Shown here one piece after another: positions 8,944 through 21,277 of a stretch of 64,000 bases of DNA (position 1 is its first letter; each line of letters opens with the position of its first letter). Made by a program: the position numbers and the translations under genes. The DNA comes from Gammaproteobacteria bacterium Gsub (GTDB taxonomy: Bacteria; Pseudomonadota; Gammaproteobacteria; PS1; Pseudothioglobaceae), in the NCBI GenBank assembly GCA_002007405.1, contig JYIN01000012.1, positions 1 to 64,000 on the forward strand, read 5' to 3'. The notes under the pieces are model-generated. The model did not search any database. It was not told the DNA's origin and saw only the letters and a list, made by a program, of their open reading frames with translations.

Positions 8944-9759
8944 ATGCGATTTCTTAAATTCTTTATACCCACCCTTATTGCTATTTTTTTAATCCTTTCA
9001 GATTATAAATTTTCATACTTAAATAGTATTAAACAAGCAATTACCAAGATTGTTTCTCCGATTTACCTACTGACAAACTTGCCCTCCCAAATTACTACTT
9101 GGATTAATGAAAAAGGCACTAGTAAGCAAACTTTACTTAATAAAAATAAACAGCTCAGCAATCAACTAGCTCAATTAAAAGTAGCGCTACAAACCCACAA
9201 TGCTTTATTATCAGAAAATCGAAAATTAACCAAATTATTAGGAGTAAGTTATACTTTAAGTGAGCATAAATTCAGCTTAGCACGCGTGAGTGCGATTAGT
9301 CAGTCAAGGCTTAAAAAACAAATTGTTATTGATAAAGGCAGTAATGATGGGATTAAAATTGGGCAAATTGCACTCGGTGTCAAAGGTGTGGTTGGGCAAA
9401 TCACACAGGTCATGCCATTTTACGCAAGCATTTTGATGATTACTGACCCTACGCAACACATACCTGTTAAAAACCAACGCAATGGAATTCGCGGTATCAG
9501 CAAGGGGTTGGCTTCTCAACAGAATAAACTTCAAGTTAATTTTATTGAATCTGAACTTGATATAAAAGTTGGTGATGCTTTTTTAAGCAGTGCAATTGGC
9601 TCTAAATTTCCAGCTGGATATCCAGTTGGCAAAGTTACCCGCGTGAAAAAAAACAATAACGATACTTTTTTATATATTGAATTGACACCGACTCAAACGA
9701 CCGAACAATTAGAGTTTGTATTGATTGGAGATTCTACAAAAAACATAAAAACTCTATGA
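8944..9759 (+). CDS. mreC: Rod-shape-determining protein MreC
   Basis: MreC is the periplasmic scaffold linking MreB to the wall synthases. The 271-residue protein has an N-terminal cytoplasmic tip and one membrane segment (about 5-25), a coiled coil (about 55-95, rich in K, Q, L and N), and a beta-rich C-terminal domain including GSNDGIKIGQIAL and PAGYPVGKV, both typical of MreC. It starts 41 bp after mreB and its TGA overlaps the mreD ATG, so the two are translationally coupled. Confidence 0.94.
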   Translation: MRFLKFFIPTLIAIFLILSDYKFSYLNSIKQAITKIVSPIYLLTNLPSQITTWINEKGTSKQTLLNKNKQLSNQLAQLKVALQTHNALLSENRKLTKLLGVSYTLSEHKFSLARVSAISQSRLKKQIVIDKGSNDGIKIGQIALGVKGVVGQITQVMPFYASILMITDPTQHIPVKNQRNGIRGISKGLASQQNKLQVNFIESELDIKVGDAFLSSAIGSKFPAGYPVGKVTRVKKNNNDTFLYIELTPTQTTEQLEFVLIGDSTKNIKTL

Positions 9760-10214
9760 AACCTTATGTTTTTCTCGCTAAACTTAGCTTATTTGCCTTA
9801 ATAATAAGTGCAATACCTCTGCCACAAATTCTATTGGAAATTTCCCCTTTTTGGATATTGCTTTGCTTTATTTATTGGCTGGTTTATTTTCCTACCCAAG
9901 GCTGTTTTTTTTGGGCGCTGATAATCGGTCTTTTAGTAGATATCCTCCATGGCGATATACTTGGGCAAAATGCTTTAGCATTAATACTAGCCAGTGCTTT
10001 TATTATCAATGTGAGACAATCTTTTTCGGTGTCCAACCGCAGTACACAGCAAGTTTATGTTTTTGTTGCCTCAGGTATTTATCTGGGCTTGTTTTTGCTG
10101 GTTTATATATTAACCCAAGGCTTTCACTTCAGTTACTACCTATTGTTTTCACCGTTATCAAGTGCATTATTTTGGCCAGTTATCAAATTTATATCTTTAA
10201 AAATCAAGCATTAA
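9756..10214 (+). CDS. mreD: Rod-shape-determining protein MreD
   Basis: The 152-residue protein is an integral membrane protein with about five membrane segments, the normal MreD size and layout, including the WALIIGLLVDILHGDILGQNAL segment characteristic of the family (GLxxDxxxGxxLG). MreD works with MreC and PBP2 in the elongasome. It overlaps mreC by 4 bp and is followed 13 bp later by mrdA. A longer reading in another frame of the same region is a shadow. Identity rests on both motif and position. Confidence 0.93.
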   Translation: MKPYVFLAKLSLFALIISAIPLPQILLEISPFWILLCFIYWLVYFPTQGCFFWALIIGLLVDILHGDILGQNALALILASAFIINVRQSFSVSNRSTQQVYVFVASGIYLGLFLLVYILTQGFHFSYYLLFSPLSSALFWPVIKFISLKIKH

Positions 10215-10227
10215 TACTTAGACTCTT

Positions 10228-12043
10228 ATGGAAAAAATCAACAACATTGCGTTGGAAAATAATATTTTTTCAAAAAGAGTAGTGCTGGCATCTATTTTTA
10301 TCTCTATCCTAATACTCATCCTAATTTTTAGGCTTTACAACTTACAGATTCTTGACCACAAGTATTATCTTGAAGAAGCATTGGGTAATCAAATGCGCCT
10401 GTTGCCAATCACCCCAACTCGGGGCAAAATATTTGACAGAAACGGCAAGATTCTTGCTACTAATCAGTTATCTTATCGACTCATATTAACTCCTGAAAAA
10501 ACCAAAAATATCAAAAAAACTCTGCTACAACTTAAGCAATTAAATTTTATCAATGATGAAGATATTAAAATATTTAACAAAAATAAATCACACTACAAAA
10601 AATTCCACAGCATTCCCCTAAAACACAAACTTAGCGAATCCAAAGTTGCTCAATTTTTGGTAAGTAATCAGTTTATTGGAGTTGATATAGAGCCATATTT
10701 TCATCGTATTTATCCTAATGATGAGATCAGCACTCATGTGGTTGGTTATATTGGCAGAATGAGTAAAAAAGACAAATTATTGTATAACAAAGATAATTAT
10801 CTTGGCACTTTTTTTGTCGGCAAAACTGGTATAGAAAAGCAATATGAGACACTTCTGCATGGGAAAAGCGGTAAAAAACAGATTGAGCTAAATGTGATTG
10901 GCCGGGTGATTAACACCCAAATTATTCAACCCACTGAAAATGGTAGAGACTTATATCTAAACATTGATCTAGACTTGCAAAAAAAAGCACAATCCCTGCT
11001 CAAAGGTAAGCGTGGTGCGATTGTTGCGGTTAATGTTAAAAATGGTGAAGTGTTAATATTAGTCAGTGCTCCGACTTACAATCCAAATTGGTTTGTGGGC
11101 GGTATTTCCCATAAAAATTTTCAAACCCTACAAACAAGAAAAGACATTCCACAACTCAATCGTGCTATTCAAGGTTTATATCCGCCGGGATCAACCATCA
11201 AACCGATGGTCTCTTTGGCAGGTCTAGAATCGGGCATTATCACTAACCACAGTCAAACTTTTTGTCCTGGTTATTACAAACTGCCGAATGTTAAACGCAA
11301 ATTTAACGACTGGAATCGTAGTGGGCATGGGTTGGTTAATGTTGAGGATGCCATTGCTCAATCTTGTGATGTTTTCTTTTATGATTTGGCAAACAAAATG
11401 GGCATTGAGACTTTGCATGAGAACCTACAATACTTTAATTTTGGGGCAAAAACAGGGATTGATATTCATGGTGAGCTTGGCGGGATATTGCCTTCAAAAG
11501 CATGGAAAAAAATCAATAAAAATGAGCCTTGGTATCATGGAGAGACATTGATTGCTGGTATTGGTCAAGGGTTTATGAGTGCTACTCCCTTACAGCTTGC
11601 ACTTGCCACTGCAGCACTTGCCAACGGGGGGAAAGTTTTTCGACCCAAACTGCTGAAAAATATTCACATCTTAGATCAAATTGAAAAAGATCCAAGCATA
11701 CAAATACCCATCAAAAATATTAAAAATTGGGAACATGTCATCGCTGGTATGAAGCAGGCTGTATATTCCCCTAAAGGCACAGCAAGAAGTCTTAATAAAA
11801 ATTTAAAATACACATTGGCAGGGAAAACAGGCACTGCACAGGTGTTTGGCTTAGATGCCGAAGAACAATATATTGCTGAAAAATTGGATGAGCATTTGCG
11901 AGACCACGCACTTTTTACTGGCTTTGCACCGATTGAAAATCCGCAAATAGCGATTGCGGTTATTGTTGAAAATGCAGGTAGTGGTAGTATCAAAGCAGCG
12001 CCTCTTGCTAAAGAAGTGTTAGATGTCTATTTTCAAAAACAGG

Positions 12044-12054
<11 letters not shown>
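10228..12054 (+). CDS. mrdA: Penicillin-binding protein 2, elongation transpeptidase
   Basis: PBP2 cross-links peptidoglycan during elongation. The 608-residue class B PBP has one N-terminal membrane anchor (about 17-37), the pedestal with TRGKIFDRNGKILATN near 64, and the transpeptidase domain: SxxK at Ser322 (GSTIK), an SxN-equivalent SCD near 379, and KTGT near 532. The final genes of the mre cluster commonly encode this enzyme and then RodA; here rodA does not follow, and the next gene is convergent. The 3' end overlaps that convergent gene by 11 bp. Confidence 0.95.
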
Positions 12055-13913
<1,859 letters not shown>

Positions 13914-13939
<26 letters not shown>

Positions 13940-14927
13940 CACTCATGAGTTTTTGGCGAATTTTGGCCTCAATTTGCTCCCCCAATTCAGGGTTATCTTT
14001 TAGATAATCTCTAGCGTTGTCCCTACCTTGCCCAATCCGTTTTCCCTCAACACTATACCAGGCGCCAGCTTTTTCAACAAAACCGTGAATGACGCCTAAA
14101 TCAATAATTTCACTTTCACGGGAGATGCCTTGATTATATAGAATTTGAAATTCTGCCTGTTTGAATGGCGGTGCCATTTTATTTTTAAGCACTTTAACGC
14201 GGGTTTCATTACCTAGAGTTTCATCCCCCTTTTTAATCATACCAGTGCGACGAATGTCTAAGCGCACTGAGGCATAAAATTTCAGTGCATTCCCACCTGT
14301 TGTGGTTTCAGGATTACCAAACATTACTCCAATTTTCATGCGTAATTGGTTGATGAAAATCACCATAGTATTAGTTTTTTTAATATTTGAGGCGAGTTTT
14401 CTAAGCGCTTGCGACATCAACCGTGCCTGTAAGCCCATATGTGATGCCCCCATCTCACCTTCAATCTCAGCTTTAGGGGTGAGGGCTGCCACCGAATCCA
14501 CCACCACAATATCTACCCCACCTGAGCGCACCAATACATCGGTAATTTCTAAAGCCTGCTCACCCGTATCTGGCTGAGAAATCAATAGTTCATCGGTATT
14601 TACTCCCAGCCGTTTGGCGTATTGTGGATCTAGTGCGTGTTCGGCATCAATAAAAGCTGCGGTGTGGCCTAATTTTTGCATCTCAGAGATGACATGCAAA
14701 GTAAGTGTGGTTTTTCCCGAAGATTCTGGACCGTAAATTTCAATCACCCGCCCACGCGGCAAACCACCAATACCCAAAGCAATGTCCAGACTTAAACTGC
14801 CCGTAGAAACTACTTCAATATCCGTTTGTGCCTGTTCATCGCCTAGAAACATCACCGAGCCTTTTCCAAATTGTTTGTCAATCTGTGCTAATGCTGCCTT
14901 TAGGGCTTGTTTTTTATTCTCATCCAC
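13914..14927 (-). CDS. recA: Recombinase RecA
   Basis: RecA forms the strand-exchange filament in homologous recombination. The protein has Walker [10 protein letters not shown] near 62, Walker [10 protein letters not shown], the [19 protein letters not shown] segment and the C-terminal acidic tail. The GTG at 14927 is the likely start: it gives [13 protein letters not shown], matching the E. coli N-terminus, and has GGAGAG close upstream; a TTG at 14939 is the only longer start. No LexA box (CTGT-N8-ACAG) is visible upstream, so classical SOS control is not supported. The gene follows gspF after a short gap on the same strand. Confidence 0.97.
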
Positions 14928-14981
14928 TTTTCTCTCCAATCAAATTTAGGTGCTTATTATATAGCAAGTATCAAGCGAATA

Positions 14982-16184
14982 TTATAATGGCAAGGCGTTG
15001 ATTTCAAAAATAGGTAGCAGAATTGCTAAAACGATGGTAAGCACCATACCCCCAGTTATAATAATCATCAACGGCTCAAAAATACCAACCATTTTTCCGA
15101 CTTGATACTCAATCTCGTATTCTTGATTTTCACAAGCTTTATCTAACATCTCACTCAGCCGAGAGGTACTCTCACCACTGGCCAACATGTATAAAAACAC
15201 CTGCGGTAGTGCATTATATTTATTTAGCGAAGTATAGAGATTTGAGCCTTCATTAACTCTCTGGGTAGCCTTGATAATGGCAGTTTTCATTGGCATAAAG
15301 TTAATTACCATTGAGCTGTGCTTGAGGGCTTGTTCAATCGGGGTACCGCTGGCATATAATAGAGACAAAGTTCTAGAAAAACGCACCGCATTCACATTAA
15401 AAATCAATTTGCCAAAAATTGGCAGTCTAGCAAGAAAAGTATCAATAAAATACTTAACTTTGGCTTTTTTTATCAAAATTTTAAATAATAAAACCAACGA
15501 AAGTAGCACAATACCAACTGTTTGAAAGTGTGCACCCAAAAAATCACTTGCACTAATAACAATCAGTGTTAGGGGGGGTAATTGTTGCCCAGTATCGCTA
15601 AATACAGCCACAATCTCTGGCACCACAAATACTAACAATGCACCCACAATGACCAATGAAATAATAACCACTGTTACTGGGTAAATCAGAGCGTTTTTAA
15701 TTTTGCTACTGAATTGGTGCTGTTTTTCAATGTCGGTTGCCAGTTTATCCAATACCAATGATAGATTAGAGCCAGCCTCACCTGCACTAATCGTTTCTAA
15801 ATGATAGTCTAAAAAATGATGCGAACTGGATTTTAGCCCATGTGCCAAGCTTTGTCCTTGTGAGATTTCATCAAAAATCTCACCCACAATATTTTTAAGT
15901 TTTTTGTTGTCGGCATTTTGCTTGATGGTGGATAAGGCCTCATCAACTGGAATAGAGGCTTCAATCAATGAGCCAAGTTGGCGAAAAAAAATAGCCACTT
16001 CAACAATAGATAATTGTTTTTTAAAGATTTGTCGGCTTGATTTTTGTCTGCCTTTTTCAATCGTCAGAATATGCCAATTTCTATTTTTTATCTGCCTCTT
16101 TGCCTCTTTAAGACTTTCAGCATTTATTTGTTCTTTTTGAGTTTTGCCATTTTCATCAATGGCAGTAAATTTAAAAATTGCCAT
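14982..16184 (-). CDS. gspF: Type II secretion inner membrane platform protein GspF
   Basis: GspF is the polytopic platform of the type II secretion system. The 400-residue protein has two repeated cytoplasmic GspF/PilC domains (about 65-190 and 265-390) with three membrane helices near 168-190, 220-240 and 370-395. Motifs include FFRQLGSLIEASIPVDEAL and its second-half counterpart FSRTLSLLYASGTPIEQAL. It is the last gene of the secretion cluster, 19 bp after gspE. PilC is the close homologue, but clustering with gspC-gspN genes favours GspF. Confidence 0.94.
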   Translation of the reverse strand: MAIFKFTAIDENGKTQKEQINAESLKEAKRQIKNRNWHILTIEKGRQKSSRQIFKKQLSIVEVAIFFRQLGSLIEASIPVDEALSTIKQNADNKKLKNIVGEIFDEISQGQSLAHGLKSSSHHFLDYHLETISAGEAGSNLSLVLDKLATDIEKQHQFSSKIKNALIYPVTVVIISLVIVGALLVFVVPEIVAVFSDTGQQLPPLTLIVISASDFLGAHFQTVGIVLLSLVLLFKILIKKAKVKYFIDTFLARLPIFGKLIFNVNAVRFSRTLSLLYASGTPIEQALKHSSMVINFMPMKTAIIKATQRVNEGSNLYTSLNKYNALPQVFLYMLASGESTSRLSEMLDKACENQEYEIEYQVGKMVGIFEPLMIIITGGMVLTIVLAILLPIFEINALPL

Positions 16185-16203
16185 AATACTTACCCAATTA
16201 AAT

Positions 16204-17676
16204 TTAGGTCAATACCACTCTAAAAGCCTCATCAAGCCCAGTGTCGCCACTTATTACCAATTGAATGGCTTGGTCTTTGAGGGTGGTTAAATTTTTGCTG
16301 GCAATTCTTCTAATCTCCTGTTCATCAGCACTACGAGTAATGGCACTGCGCAATTCTTCATCAACGACTAGCAGTTCATACAAACCAATTCTACCGTAAT
16401 AACCCTGATAACCGCATTTTTCACACCCCTGTGCTTGATGAATTTCAATCGTCTTATCCACCCCCAATAACTGCATTTGTTTGGCATCGTCAAGGCGTAT
16501 TTTGGTTTTACAATGGGGGCAAAGTTTGCGAATCAGGCGCTGAGCCAAAACTGCTTCCAGCGTTGATGCTAGTAAAAATGGCTCAATATCCATGTCAATT
16601 AGACGAGTAACGGTGTTAATAGTGCTATTAGTGTGTAATGTTGATAACACCAAGTGACCTGTCAAACTCGCTTGAATGGCAGTTTTAGCAGTCTCATTAT
16701 CACGAATCTCACCCACCATAACCACATCTGGGTCTTGTCGCAAAATAGCACGCAAACCTTTGGCAAAAGTCATTTGGATTTTACTGTTAATTTGGGTTTG
16801 ATTGATCCCGTCAATATGGTATTCAATCGGGTCTTCAACTGTCATAATATTGCGTTTGGTTTGATTGAGCATACTCAATGCAGCATATAAGGTGGTGGTT
16901 TTGCCAGATCCTGTAGGACCAGTTACCAGAATAATCCCATGTGGTTTGTGAATTAGATTCTCAATTTGCTGATAATGCTTATCCCCCATACCGAGCTGCG
17001 CTAATTCCAAACGCCCGACTTGTTTATCTAAAATGCGCATCACTGCTTTTTCATTATAACCAGAGGGAATGGTGGAAACGCGCATATCGACATCACGCGC
17101 ACCCAGTTGGATAGAAATTCGTCCGTCTTGAGGAATACGGCGCTCAGCAATATCAAGACGCGCCATAACTTTAATTCTGGATATGACCAGTGGGGCAATT
17201 TTGACATCAAGCTCCATCACTTGTTTGAGCATTCCGTGCACACGAAAACGAATGCGCATTCTGTCTTTATAAGGCTCAATGTGGATATCTGAGGCTTGCT
17301 CTAAAATCGCTTGTGCAAATAGTGCGTTCAGCAGGCGAATAATAGGGGCTTCGTCATCGCTGTTAAGTAATTCTAAAGGCTCGTGCAAATTACTGGCAAT
17401 ATTGACTAAAACATCTTCTTGGTCCGCAGTATTTTGAAACTCGGTTAAATCAGTTGATGAGGCATCTTCGTAACTTTGTTGAATGGTTTTTTGTAGTTGG
17501 TTATCTTCAACCTGCCTAAATTCTAAAATACCATATCTTCTTTGAATCTCTCCCAAAATTGCAATATCAGGCAAATCACTGTATTCAAGTTGATACGGCA
17601 GTTGATTGCCACTGAGTAGAATATTAAATTTTTTGGCAATTTCAAAAGGTAACAATACAGACGAATTAGACATCAT
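16204..17676 (-). CDS. gspE: Type II secretion ATPase GspE
   Basis: GspE is the cytoplasmic motor ATPase of the type II secretion system. The 490-residue protein has Walker A GPTGSGKTT at 253-261, the Asp box EDPIEY near 281, Walker B VGEIRD at 321-326, the His box HLVLSTLHTN, and the tetracysteine zinc site (CPHC at 386/389 and CEKC at 418/421). The zinc domain is typical of GspE and PilB. Two consecutive ATGs open the frame. It begins 6 bp after the gspD stop. Confidence 0.96.
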   Translation of the reverse strand: MMSNSSVLLPFEIAKKFNILLSGNQLPYQLEYSDLPDIAILGEIQRRYGILEFRQVEDNQLQKTIQQSYEDASSTDLTEFQNTADQEDVLVNIASNLHEPLELLNSDDEAPIIRLLNALFAQAILEQASDIHIEPYKDRMRIRFRVHGMLKQVMELDVKIAPLVISRIKVMARLDIAERRIPQDGRISIQLGARDVDMRVSTIPSGYNEKAVMRILDKQVGRLELAQLGMGDKHYQQIENLIHKPHGIILVTGPTGSGKTTTLYAALSMLNQTKRNIMTVEDPIEYHIDGINQTQINSKIQMTFAKGLRAILRQDPDVVMVGEIRDNETAKTAIQASLTGHLVLSTLHTNSTINTVTRLIDMDIEPFLLASTLEAVLAQRLIRKLCPHCKTKIRLDDAKQMQLLGVDKTIEIHQAQGCEKCGYQGYYGRIGLYELLVVDEELRSAITRSADEQEIRRIASKNLTTLKDQAIQLVISGDTGLDEAFRVVLT

Positions 17677-17682
17677 TAACCC

Positions 17683-19554
17683 CTATAGTTGAGGTTCTTG
17701 CACATTGGTATTTTCTCTTTTAACTGGGTTATTTATTTGTGTGGAGTTATTGATTGTCTCATCAAAAATATCTTCAGAAAAAAATGCATCTTCTTTTTTC
17801 AATAGTTGTAGTGCTTGAATATATTTGTATTTTTCATCACTGACTTTACTAGCAACTTCAGGATTAGTCAAAATGGTAGGGCGGATAAAAACCACTAAGT
17901 TGCGCTTTTCTTTGGCCTTTGCTGTCTGTGTGAATAATGCCCCCAGAACTGGAATATCGCCTAAAATTGGGAATTTGTTTTCGCTATCACGAAAAGCCTC
18001 ATCGACCAAACCACCCAATACCAATAATTGCCCATCTTCAATCAGTACCGAAGTTTTGATTTCACGATTTGAGGTCACTATGTCTGCATTGACCGCTGAG
18101 GGTAGAATATTTGAAATTTCTTGTTCAATATCAAGCCTAACACTAGATCCGTTGTTAATTTGTGGTTTTACATTTAATACCAATCCTACTTTTTCTCTTG
18201 ATGATGTTTGAAAGGCATTAGAATTATTACTACCTAATACTTGACCTGTGGTGATTGACACCTCTTGACCAACAGAGATTTCTGCCTCTTCATTATCTAG
18301 TGTTACAATTGAAGGGGTGGAGAGAATATTTGCCTTACCAGTGCCTTGTAAGGCGCTAATAATCATGCCAAACCCGGTGCGATCTTCTCTATCGTAATCA
18401 CCCACTCCAAAAAGTGAGGCCCCAGACGCTATGTTAAGGTTTTGCGTATTGCCTGTTAATAATGTGCCAACAACACTACTGGCATTGATAACACCGACTC
18501 CATTACCGCCTTTAGCGATCCATTCAACTCCAAGTTCTTTGGAATCATTTAAACTAATTTCAGCAATAATTGCCTCAATCAGCACCTGTGCTCTGCGAAT
18601 ATCAAGCTTTTCAATAATGTATTTGACTCGGCGCGTAGTTTCATCCGAGCCAATGATAATGATGGCATTGGTTGCCTCATCTGCGGTAACATTTGAGCGT
18701 TTTGAGGCTTGGTTTTTACCAGCACCGGTTTCCTCATCACTTTGTTTGGCAATATTTTGCAGAGTTGGCAAAATATCTTTAGCATTGGCATAGTTGAGAT
18801 AAACCACATTAGTGCCACTGACCTCATGTTGTTGTTTGTCTATCTCAGCGATCAATAAACGCACTTTGAGGCGTTTTTCCTCAGCACCACTGATAATAAT
18901 TTGATTATTGTGTTTATCTACCACCATATTTAATGCACTGCCTAAATTTTTGCTGATGATTAAGGTTTTAATAATTTGTGCCATTTCAGTTGCACCGGTA
19001 TGTTTTAAGGTAATGGTTTCAAAATCACTATCTACGGACTTGTCTAACTCTTTAAGTAGGTTTTTTAGACGCTCAATATTGGTTTGCGAATCAACCACAA
19101 TGAGGCTATTACTCGCCTTATATACGGCTAGATGTCCGTATTGCGACATTAAGGGGCGTATAATTGGCACAATTTGTGAGGCATCAACATTATTGATTGC
19201 AACCACCGTTGAGACAATCTCATCAGATACGCGACTGAGCTGCTTGGCGGATTCGCTTTTGGTTAGGTTTTTAGGCAAAATTCTGGAAAAATCTTCACCA
19301 TCAATGACCACAAAACCATGAATTTTCATCACTGCCAAGAACAGATGGTAGAGTTGATCATCGTCAATATCAGAACTGGTAATAACATTGATAGTGCCTT
19401 TTACCCTTGGGTCAATTAGAAAGTTTTTACCTGTTGCCATTGAGACTGTGCCAATTAGAGTCCTGATATTGGTATCTTTAAGGTTGAGCATCAACGCCTG
19501 AGAATAACCACTGATAATTAGCAATATCAATAGTAGATAATATTTTTTAATCAT
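17683..19554 (-). CDS. gspD: Type II secretion outer membrane secretin GspD
   Basis: GspD makes the outer membrane channel. The 623-residue protein has a Sec signal (MIKKYYLLLILLIISGYSQA), the N0 domain (NLKDTNIRTLIGTVSMATGKNF), N1-N3 repeats, and the secretin core with the IPVLGALF motif near 555 and VFIRPTIL. The ATG at 19554 is chosen; the frame extends to a TTG at 19569 with no signal-peptide support. A 182-bp gap separates it from gspC upstream. It has an extended -10-like TGTTATAAA on the minus strand (19613-19621), so gspDEF may have its own promoter. Confidence 0.96.
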   Translation of the reverse strand: MIKKYYLLLILLIISGYSQALMLNLKDTNIRTLIGTVSMATGKNFLIDPRVKGTINVITSSDIDDDQLYHLFLAVMKIHGFVVIDGEDFSRILPKNLTKSESAKQLSRVSDEIVSTVVAINNVDASQIVPIIRPLMSQYGHLAVYKASNSLIVVDSQTNIERLKNLLKELDKSVDSDFETITLKHTGATEMAQIIKTLIISKNLGSALNMVVDKHNNQIIISGAEEKRLKVRLLIAEIDKQQHEVSGTNVVYLNYANAKDILPTLQNIAKQSDEETGAGKNQASKRSNVTADEATNAIIIIGSDETTRRVKYIIEKLDIRRAQVLIEAIIAEISLNDSKELGVEWIAKGGNGVGVINASSVVGTLLTGNTQNLNIASGASLFGVGDYDREDRTGFGMIISALQGTGKANILSTPSIVTLDNEEAEISVGQEVSITTGQVLGSNNSNAFQTSSREKVGLVLNVKPQINNGSSVRLDIEQEISNILPSAVNADIVTSNREIKTSVLIEDGQLLVLGGLVDEAFRDSENKFPILGDIPVLGALFTQTAKAKEKRNLVVFIRPTILTNPEVASKVSDEKYKYIQALQLLKKEDAFFSEDIFDETINNSTQINNPVKRENTNVQEPQL

Positions 19555-19736
19555 AATCGTAATGAGCAAAACACTTTTATCTAACGCTTTGCCTCTAAGT
19601 CAAACCGTGTATTTTATAACAGATTTATTAAAAAGTCTTTGTATAATTATGATAATTGGCAAAACGGTAAGTTTGCTGAATTGGTGATTTAATTATTGAG
19701 TGGGCAAGAAGTGGCGTTTTGGATGATTATTTATTC

Positions 19737-20543
19737 TTATAATTGTATTGACAAATAAACCGTTTTATTGTCGCGTTCAACCTCTAAATCAAAGAAGTTA
19801 TTGCTGTAAATAATATCGCGTATTTTAGCAAATATATCAAAACTGTTTATTTTTGTATTGTTTACTTTAGTAACGATATCATTCGGTTTAAACCCTAAAT
19901 CATTGAATATTTTTTTGTCTTGATTGGGTTTTACTTTAACGCCCAACATTTTGCCATTTTTAAAAAATGGCACAACATTGACAATAGAGAGTAATTTTTC
20001 TGGGTTACTGATAATCTCTAAACGATAATCATCTAATTTTTTCTTTTGGGCAGTGGATAATTTTGATTTTTTGGTTAGGGATTTTGTGCCAAAAATGTTG
20101 TTCTTTTCACCTTCTTTTTTTGCAAAAAGCAATTTTTCCCATGTTTTTCCGCGTTCTAGAATAACAAAATCTACGCCAATTTTTTTGACTTTTACTCCAG
20201 TTTTAACACTGTCTCCAACAGCGTAGATTTTTGCCAAAGCCCGTACCCCAGAAGGGGCAATAATTGCCAACGACCTATTGTCTTTAAATAAGATGCCAAT
20301 TAAATCCAAATTTAGCTTGGTTTTTTTAACTTTTGTTTTGGGAGGGGCAACTTTAACTATTTTTTTACTGCCAAAGATATGTGCGTCTAATGTTAGATTT
20401 TTTTGCAAAACTTTGGGCGTGACAGTTACTTGTACGGCTTCAGGTTTGAATATAAGCCAAAACACATCAGTTGCAATGTGACTGAGCAGTAAAGTTAGAG
20501 CAGCAATTACAATTAAATTTAATTTATCTACATTGATATTCAT
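19737..20543 (-). CDS. gspC: Type II secretion protein GspC
   Basis: GspC links the inner membrane platform to the secretin. The 268-residue protein has one N-terminal membrane helix (about 10-32), a homology region near 75-135 (LIGILFKDNRSLAIIAPSG and the following VGDSVKTGVKV), and a C-terminal PDZ-like domain (LGFKPNDIVTKVNNTKI) near 215-260. This is the standard GspC layout. It starts 4 bp inside the prepilin peptidase gene. In most type II clusters gspC comes first; here it follows the gspG-N genes. Confidence 0.9.
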   Translation of the reverse strand: MNINVDKLNLIVIAALTLLLSHIATDVFWLIFKPEAVQVTVTPKVLQKNLTLDAHIFGSKKIVKVAPPKTKVKKTKLNLDLIGILFKDNRSLAIIAPSGVRALAKIYAVGDSVKTGVKVKKIGVDFVILERGKTWEKLLFAKKEGEKNNIFGTKSLTKKSKLSTAQKKKLDDYRLEIISNPEKLLSIVNVVPFFKNGKMLGVKVKPNQDKKIFNDLGFKPNDIVTKVNNTKINSFDIFAKIRDIIYSNNFFDLEVERDNKTVYLSIQL

Positions 20544-21277
20544 AAAAGCCTTTGCATAAATAATAAACCAGTGCCAGTGAGCAATAAAAATGGTCCAAAG
20601 CTAAATGTTTGGGATAATTTTACCCTTTTAAACAAGGCAAAAACTAACGCTAAACCAGCACTGATGCTCATCAATATCGGCAGTGCTTGCCAACCGAGCC
20701 AAGCACCTAATGCGGCAGTTAGTTTAAAATCGCCGTAACCAAAGCCTTCTTTACCAGTGATGAGTTTAAAAATCCAGTAAATACTCCAAAGCGACAAATA
20801 GCCAACCACGGCGCCAAGAACACCTGCGTTTAAATTATAATAATTATCCAAATGAAATAGTAAGCCAAGGTACAACAGTACAAGGGTTAAAATATCTGGT
20901 AAATATTGATATTTAAAATCAATCACCAGTAGTGCAGTAGCAATATAGATGAATAATAAATAAAAAACAAGCGTGGTATTAAAACCAAATTGAATCACTA
21001 AAAATAGCGTTATTAACCCAGAAAACAACTCAACAATAGGGTATTGCCAACTGATTTTTTGCTGGCAATGCTGGCATTTTCCGTGTTGAATCAAAAAACT
21101 AAAAACTGGTATTAATTGCAAAAAACCTAGTCGGGTTTGACAATTCGGGCAAATTGAATATTTAGGTTCAATAATACTATAATGCCCACCTTGAATTGCT
21201 AAGGGCAGACGATAAATTACCACATTCAAAAAACTGCCGATAATCAATCCAAATATGAAAGCAATAAATAACATCAA
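20540..21277 (-). CDS. gspO: Prepilin leader peptidase / N-methyltransferase
   Basis: This membrane aspartyl protease cleaves and methylates type IV prepilins and pseudopilins. The 245-residue protein begins with the GSFLNVVIYRLP motif and has the CPNC...CQHC zinc-type site of the methyltransferase loop. The two catalytic aspartates are in VIDFKYQYLPD and GYGDFKL. It overlaps gspN and gspC by 4 bp each. It could be called pilD, but its place inside the secretion cluster supports gspO. It presumably processes GspG, H, I, J and K from the same operon. Confidence 0.93.
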   Translation of the reverse strand: MMLFIAFIFGLIIGSFLNVVIYRLPLAIQGGHYSIIEPKYSICPNCQTRLGFLQLIPVFSFLIQHGKCQHCQQKISWQYPIVELFSGLITLFLVIQFGFNTTLVFYLLFIYIATALLVIDFKYQYLPDILTLVLLYLGLLFHLDNYYNLNAGVLGAVVGYLSLWSIYWIFKLITGKEGFGYGDFKLTAALGAWLGWQALPILMSISAGLALVFALFKRVKLSQTFSFGPFLLLTGTGLLFMQRLL